9,303 nt of DNA from Tardiphaga sp. (GTDB lineage Bacteria; Pseudomonadota; Alphaproteobacteria; Rhizobiales; Xanthobacteraceae), in NCBI GenBank assembly GCA_028290765.1, contig JAQGJF010000505.1, positions 1-9,303 on the forward strand, written 5' to 3'. Below, one piece after another: positions 6,249 to 9,303 of the stretch (the stretch's first letter is position 1; each line of letters opens with the position of its first letter). The notes beneath the pieces are model-generated. The model saw only the letters and a list, made by a program, of their open reading frames with translations, had not been told where the DNA came from and did not search any database. The position numbers and the translations under genes were made by a program.

Positions 6249-7097
6249 TCAGTTGGTGACGGGGGAGTTTCGCGCCACCGTCTTCGGTTCGGCGATTTTC
6301 GGCGTCTTGGTGTCGACGGGCGCCAGCACGCTGTCGTCGTCCAGGAACTTGTCGAGCAAGGCCTGAATTTTCAGCTTCACGCCATCGGGGCCGCGGTCGC
6401 TCATATCGGTGTGCTGATAACCGGTGTTGACCACCGTGATGCCGGCCTTCTCGCAGGTGTCGTCATCCGGAACGACACCTGGATCCGGCTTGAACACCGC
6501 ATCCTGCGAACGGAACGACAGGATCTTGAACTTGCCTTCGGTCATGAACGGCACGCGCAGATTGTCCAGCGTGACGACCTTCTTGACCTGGTCGGGATAC
6601 ATCTTGGCGAAGTACATCGAAATATCGCCGCCGTTGGAATGGCCCACCATGGTCAGGTGATCGTAGTCCGAATTGGGCTGGATCTTCTTCAGTTCGTCGA
6701 CGGCAAACTGGATGTTGGCAACGCCGCGCTCGTAGACCGGCAGCCGGCCGACATAGAGTTCGCCGACCTTGGTCACGAGCGGCGCGTCGGTGTCGAGATC
6801 ATGCTGGATGCTGACCGCCATGTAACCGCGCGCCGCGAACAGGTTTGCCAGAAAGGAGTATTCGGTGAACTTGACGGTGTTGCCGTGATTGAGAACCGCG
6901 ACCGGCAATTTCAGCAGGCCGGCATTGGCCTGCATTTCCTTGTCGCGACGGACGGCGATGTCGACGGCGATCGGGCGGCCCCGCGCGGCGTCATACAGCG
7001 TGACGGTTTCGTGACGGATCGCCCATTTGCTCGCGGTGAAATAGCCCACGACCGACAGCGCGCAAAACGAAACCAGCAGGATAATTCCGCGTTTCAT
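6249..7097 (-). CDS. Alpha/beta hydrolase, membrane-anchored or exported, dienelactone hydrolase/esterase-like
   Basis: 282 residues. The N-terminus MKRGIILLVSFCALSVVGYF is a signal peptide or signal anchor without a clear cleavage site, so the enzyme probably faces the periplasm. The fold signs are NHGN (70-73, oxyanion-hole region), the nucleophile elbow G152-H-S154-N-G-G157, a likely acid at D200 in SFRSQDAVF, and a likely catalytic His at H229 in GYQHTDMSD. The elbow GHSNGG is seen in several esterase and lipase groups; the substrate cannot be named from sequence. The last 30 residues are a Lys/Pro-rich tail with no domain. The start at 7097 is supported by the Shine-Dalgarno AGGGAAG (plus-strand 7101-7107); the frame is open further upstream to a TTG-type start near 7226, but that would run into the operator-like sites. 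It may head a transcript with the VWA and J-domain genes. Confidence 0.85.
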   Translation of the reverse strand: MKRGIILLVSFCALSVVGYFTASKWAIRHETVTLYDAARGRPIAVDIAVRRDKEMQANAGLLKLPVAVLNHGNTVKFTEYSFLANLFAARGYMAVSIQHDLDTDAPLVTKVGELYVGRLPVYERGVANIQFAVDELKKIQPNSDYDHLTMVGHSNGGDISMYFAKMYPDQVKKVVTLDNLRVPFMTEGKFKILSFRSQDAVFKPDPGVVPDDDTCEKAGITVVNTGYQHTDMSDRGPDGVKLKIQALLDKFLDDDSVLAPVDTKTPKIAEPKTVARNSPVTN

Positions 7098-7218
7098 ATT
7101 CTTCCCTATGCCCAGGGTCGTCTGACTGCAGTCTTCGAGACTCTGAACTGCTTGTCCAGCATATAGTTCACGCCGGTGTGACAGAAAGCTCAAATGTTGT
7201 GATTCAGCCGCCCGATCC

Positions 7219-7233
7219 TTGTGCAACGCACCC
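7219..7233 (+). promoter_or_regulatory. Operator-like palindrome upstream of the hydrolase gene (site 1)
   Basis: TTGTGC-AAC-GCACCC, 10 of 12 matches to TTGTGC-N3-GCACAA with the TGC-N3-GCA core intact. It lies about 120-135 bases upstream of the hydrolase start. No convincing -35/-10 pair is visible in this gap, so its position relative to the promoter is unknown. Confidence 0.5.
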
Positions 7234-7238
7234 TACAA

Positions 7239-7254
7239 TTGTGCACCTGCACAG
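7239..7254 (+). promoter_or_regulatory. Operator-like palindrome upstream of the hydrolase gene (site 2)
   Basis: TTGTGC-ACCT-GCACAG, 11 of 12 arm matches to the palindrome of the phasin promoter but with a 4-base spacer instead of 3. Its centre is about 20 bases, two helical turns, from site 1. The longer spacer makes it weaker as a member of the same motif. Confidence 0.4.
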
Positions 7255-7377
7255 CCGGCTAAGTTATTAGGAACAATTTGAACGATCTCGTGCCGCCGGC
7301 CGGCAAAGGTTAGCAGCCGCTTTCGAGCGCCCGACCGGACGGGTGCGCCGCGCCATCGGATGCGCCTGGACGTGGCC

Positions 7378-8301
7378 TCAGGCGCCGAGAATGTCGTGGA
7401 CTTCGAGCGGCTTATCGACCTGGGCGAACCACTCGGCCCGATTGGCGGCGCGGCGGCGGCCGCGTTCGTCGAGCGGCAGGTTCAACTGCCGCAAAAGGCC
7501 CATGACCTCCTCGCGCGCCGTCACATGCCCAAGACTCGGACGGGTGCCGAGGGTGACTTCGTTGAGGTCGTCCAGGGCGGTGAGACCGCGTGGAAAGAAT
7601 TCGCGGTAAACCACCCGTTCGGCGAAACCGTCGATCGCCCGAAAGCCCAATCGGAGTGACAATTCCTTCAGCCCGCTGGCGACCAGTTGCTTGTTGCGCG
7701 ATCCCAGCATCGACAGCCGGTTGCGCACCACGATCCAGTCGGTCGTGGAACCGTCGAGCTGACGGCGTTTGCGCCGGGCGTCCCGCACCATCTCGGCGTA
7801 ATGACTTTCACCGGTGACCGAGTAGTTGGCGGCATCGACGGTGCCGAGCACGTCGAAATCCAGGAAGCTGTCGTTGATCGGCGTCACCAGCGTATCGGCC
7901 ATCGAGTGCGCGAGGCGCATCAGGTAGCTGTCCGATCCGGGGGTATCGATGACGATGAAGTCGAAGGTCTGCTCGACGGCGCTGACCGCGGCCATGAACT
8001 GCTCGAGCTCGGAGGACTCATTGTCGGCGATCTGCATGGTCTCGCCGAGCTTGATGCAGCAATGAACCGGAACTTCGAGATCGAGGCCGGTGCGCCGCGC
8101 CCAGGACCGCCGGTTGTTGACGTAGCGGGTGAAGCTCTGCTGCCGGCAATCGAGATCGATGGTGGCGACCCGCTGGCCCGCCTTCATCAAGGCGACGGCG
8201 ACGTGCAAAGCGGTGGTGGATTTACCCGAACCGCCCTTCTCGTTGCCCAGCACGACGACGTGCGCCGAGCCTGACTGCCCCTGACTAGTCTGCACCAGCA
8301 T
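7378..8301 (-). CDS. mipZ: Division-plane positioning ATPase MipZ (ParA/MinD family)
   Basis: 307 residues. MipZ forms a gradient from the ParB-bound origins at the poles and inhibits FtsZ polymerisation, so the Z-ring forms at mid-cell. The deviant Walker A motif is K22-G-G-S-G-K27-S-T in VLGNEKGGSGKSTT; Walker A' is ATIDLDCRQQSFTRY (D49, D51); Walker B is FDFIVIDTPGSDS. The stretches PINDSFLDFDVLGTVD, DWIVVRNRL, ERVVYREFFPRGLTALD are characteristic of MipZ rather than of general ParA proteins. The length is close to Caulobacter MipZ (about 280) with a slightly longer C-terminus (RGRRRAANRAEWFAQVD). The Shine-Dalgarno GAGGGG (plus-strand 8308-8313) supports the start. The gene is monocistronic, divergent from panC, and not next to parAB, as in other alphaproteobacteria. 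Confidence 0.95.
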   Translation of the reverse strand: MLVQTSQGQSGSAHVVVLGNEKGGSGKSTTALHVAVALMKAGQRVATIDLDCRQQSFTRYVNNRRSWARRTGLDLEVPVHCCIKLGETMQIADNESSELEQFMAAVSAVEQTFDFIVIDTPGSDSYLMRLAHSMADTLVTPINDSFLDFDVLGTVDAANYSVTGESHYAEMVRDARRKRRQLDGSTTDWIVVRNRLSMLGSRNKQLVASGLKELSLRLGFRAIDGFAERVVYREFFPRGLTALDDLNEVTLGTRPSLGHVTAREEVMGLLRQLNLPLDERGRRRAANRAEWFAQVDKPLEVHDILGA

Positions 8302-8348
8302 GCGTTACCCCTCAAACTATCTTCAAATCACGCGGGTCTGCGGTCAAG

Positions 8349-8394
8349 TTAAATGCGCGCGGCGGCGCTTAAATCGCGCCTCGACCGGGCTTAA
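8349..8394. promoter_or_regulatory. Three spaced TTAA elements in the mipZ-panC divergent region
   Basis: TTAA occurs at 8349-8352, 8369-8372 and 8391-8394, 20 and 22 bases apart, inside GC-rich DNA. The first two are TTAAAT followed by GCGC-rich sequence. TTAA is the half-site of the cell-cycle regulator CtrA, but the standard 7-base gap is absent. A GANTC methylation site (GAATC, 8399-8403) is next to the third. Function is uncertain. Confidence 0.25.
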
Positions 8395-8589
8395 TCATGA
8401 ATCGCACGAACCGCGGTGTCTGTGATCCCGCGCATACGCGACGTCGGCCGGCGATTTCGCGGACGGCCTCATCGATCGGAGCCGTGGCGGCGAGCGGCCC
8501 GCTTTGATAGGCTCGGCACTCCCATCGTAGCCTCGGAAGCCGATGCCGTTTTCAACGCCGCGGTTTCCGCCCCCACAGATCGAGCCGCA

Positions 8590-9303
8590 ATGTCCCGCCC
8601 TCCCCTGATCGTGCGCTCGCTGCCTTCGCTGCGGCGCGCGCTCGACCATCTCCGCGTGAAAAAAGCCAGCATCGCGCTGGTGCCGACCATGGGTGCGCTC
8701 CATGACGGTCATGTGTCGCTGGTGCGCCAGGCGCAGCGGCGCGCCACCAGGGTCGTCGTGTCGATCTTCGTAAACCCCGCGCAGTTCGCCCCGAGCGAGG
8801 ATTTCGGCTCCTATCCGAGGACATGGAAGGCCGACGTGGCGAAGCTTTCGGCCGAGAAGGTCGCCCTGATCTGGTATCCGGACACGAAGACGATGTATCC
8901 GGATGGCTTCGCCACCAAAATCCTGACCGAAGGCCCGGCGACCGCCGGACTGGAAGATCGTTTTCGTCCACAGTTTTTCGGCGGGGTCACCACCGTCGTC
9001 GGCAAGCTGTTCGCGCAATGCCGGCCGGATGTCGCCCTGTTCGGCGAGAAGGACTTCCAGCAGCTCAAGGTGGTGACGCGGATGGCGCGGGATCTCGATC
9101 TCGGCGTCAAGGTGATCGGCGCGCAAACCGTGCGCGAACGCGACGGCCTCGCCCTCTCCTCGCGCAACGTCTACCTCACGCCCGAGCAGCGCCAGGCCGC
9201 GCCCATGCTGTATCGCGCGATGAAGGAAACCGCCAAGCGGCTGCGGGCCGGCGGTGAATTCGGCGCCGCCATCGCCGGCGGCGCGCGGCTGATCACCGAT
9301 GCC
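8590..9303 (+). CDS. panC: Pantoate--beta-alanine ligase (pantothenate synthetase), 3' end beyond the window
   Basis: PanC joins pantoate and beta-alanine with ATP in the last step of pantothenate (vitamin B5) synthesis, in the cytoplasm. 238 codons are present from ATG 8590 to the window edge without a stop; the family is usually about 280 residues, so roughly 40-45 are missing. Seen in order: the HIGH-type nucleotide motif P32-TMGALHDG-H41, FVNPAQF (61-67, with Asn and Gln that bind pantoate in known structures), [13 protein letters not shown] (129-137), GEKDFQQL (152-159, with the catalytic-type Lys154) and the KMSKS-like LSSRN. In many PanC proteins a His stands at or next to residues 128-129 (HFRGV-type); here it reads PQFFGGV. 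The Shine-Dalgarno is poor, and no clear promoter is seen in the 288-base gap to mipZ. Confidence 0.95.
   Translation, partial: MSRPPLIVRSLPSLRRALDHLRVKKASIALVPTMGALHDGHVSLVRQAQRRATRVVVSIFVNPAQFAPSEDFGSYPRTWKADVAKLSAEKVALIWYPDTKTMYPDGFATKILTEGPATAGLEDRFRPQFFGGVTTVVGKLFAQCRPDVALFGEKDFQQLKVVTRMARDLDLGVKVIGAQTVRERDGLALSSRNVYLTPEQRQAAPMLYRAMKETAKRLRAGGEFGAAIAGGARLITDA

Noticed and set aside
5315..7166. Two long plus-strand open frames (5315-6259 and 5910-7166) opposite the VWA and hydrolase genes
   Set aside because: They run antisense to genes with clear motifs (MIDAS, GHSNGG), overlap each other, and show no recognisable domain.
7286..7310. GC-rich palindrome GCCGGCCGGC downstream of mipZ as a terminator
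   Set aside because: No T-run follows on the minus strand, and such GC palindromes are common in this genome type.
8319..8347. TTGACC (8342-8347) and GAAGAT (8319-8324) as a mipZ promoter on the minus strand
   Set aside because: The 17-base spacing is right, but transcription would start about at 8312, inside the Shine-Dalgarno, and the -10 matches at only 3 of 6 positions.
8395..9126. 243-codon minus-strand open frame opposite panC
   Set aside because: panC on the plus strand has all family motifs; the minus-strand product has none.

Overview
The window looks like chromosomal DNA of an alphaproteobacterium of the Rhizobiales, most likely the Bradyrhizobium / Rhodopseudomonas / Nitrobacter group. 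The clues are the high GC content, a MipZ division-site ATPase, a short alphaproteobacterial phasin, a D,D-carboxypeptidase with a C-terminal SPOR domain, and a PanC of the alphaproteobacterial type. I see no mobile element, tRNA, rRNA or CRISPR array. This is ordinary core-type DNA with a few unusual details.

Layout, left to right. Bases 1-363 are an upstream region leading into a TadG-like protein (N-terminal membrane anchor plus a von Willebrand A domain) at 364-1659 (+). A strong inverted-repeat terminator (1682-1712) lies between it and a convergent phasin gene (1733-2071, -). The phasin gene is interrupted by one in-frame amber codon but is otherwise intact. A 395-bp divergent intergenic region then carries the phasin promoter with two palindromic operator-like sites and the promoter of a penicillin-binding-type D-alanyl-D-alanine carboxypeptidase (2467-4314, +), which has its own terminator at 4352-4383. 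Next come three genes on the minus strand, transcribed right to left: an alpha/beta hydrolase (6249-7097), a VWA-domain protein (5393-6160) and a membrane-anchored J-domain protein (4572-5300). mipZ follows (7378-8301, -), and panC (8590 to the window edge, +, truncated by the window) diverges from it.

How the parts may work together. The carboxypeptidase (periplasmic peptidoglycan trimming, SPOR domain for septal targeting) and MipZ (positioning of the FtsZ ring) both belong to cell division and envelope work. The VWA and J-domain genes form a close same-strand pair and may act as a chaperone module at the inner membrane.

The least expected signal is a palindrome, TTGTGC-N3-GCACAA. It occurs perfectly or nearly so in four or five places, all at gene starts: two in the phasin promoter, one or two upstream of the alpha/beta hydrolase, and one across the start codon of the carboxypeptidase. 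It resembles the TGC-N3-GCA operators of PhaR, the polyhydroxybutyrate-responsive repressor of phasin genes. It suggests a local PhaR-type regulon that includes genes not normally tied to polymer storage. The broken phasin keeps this control region.
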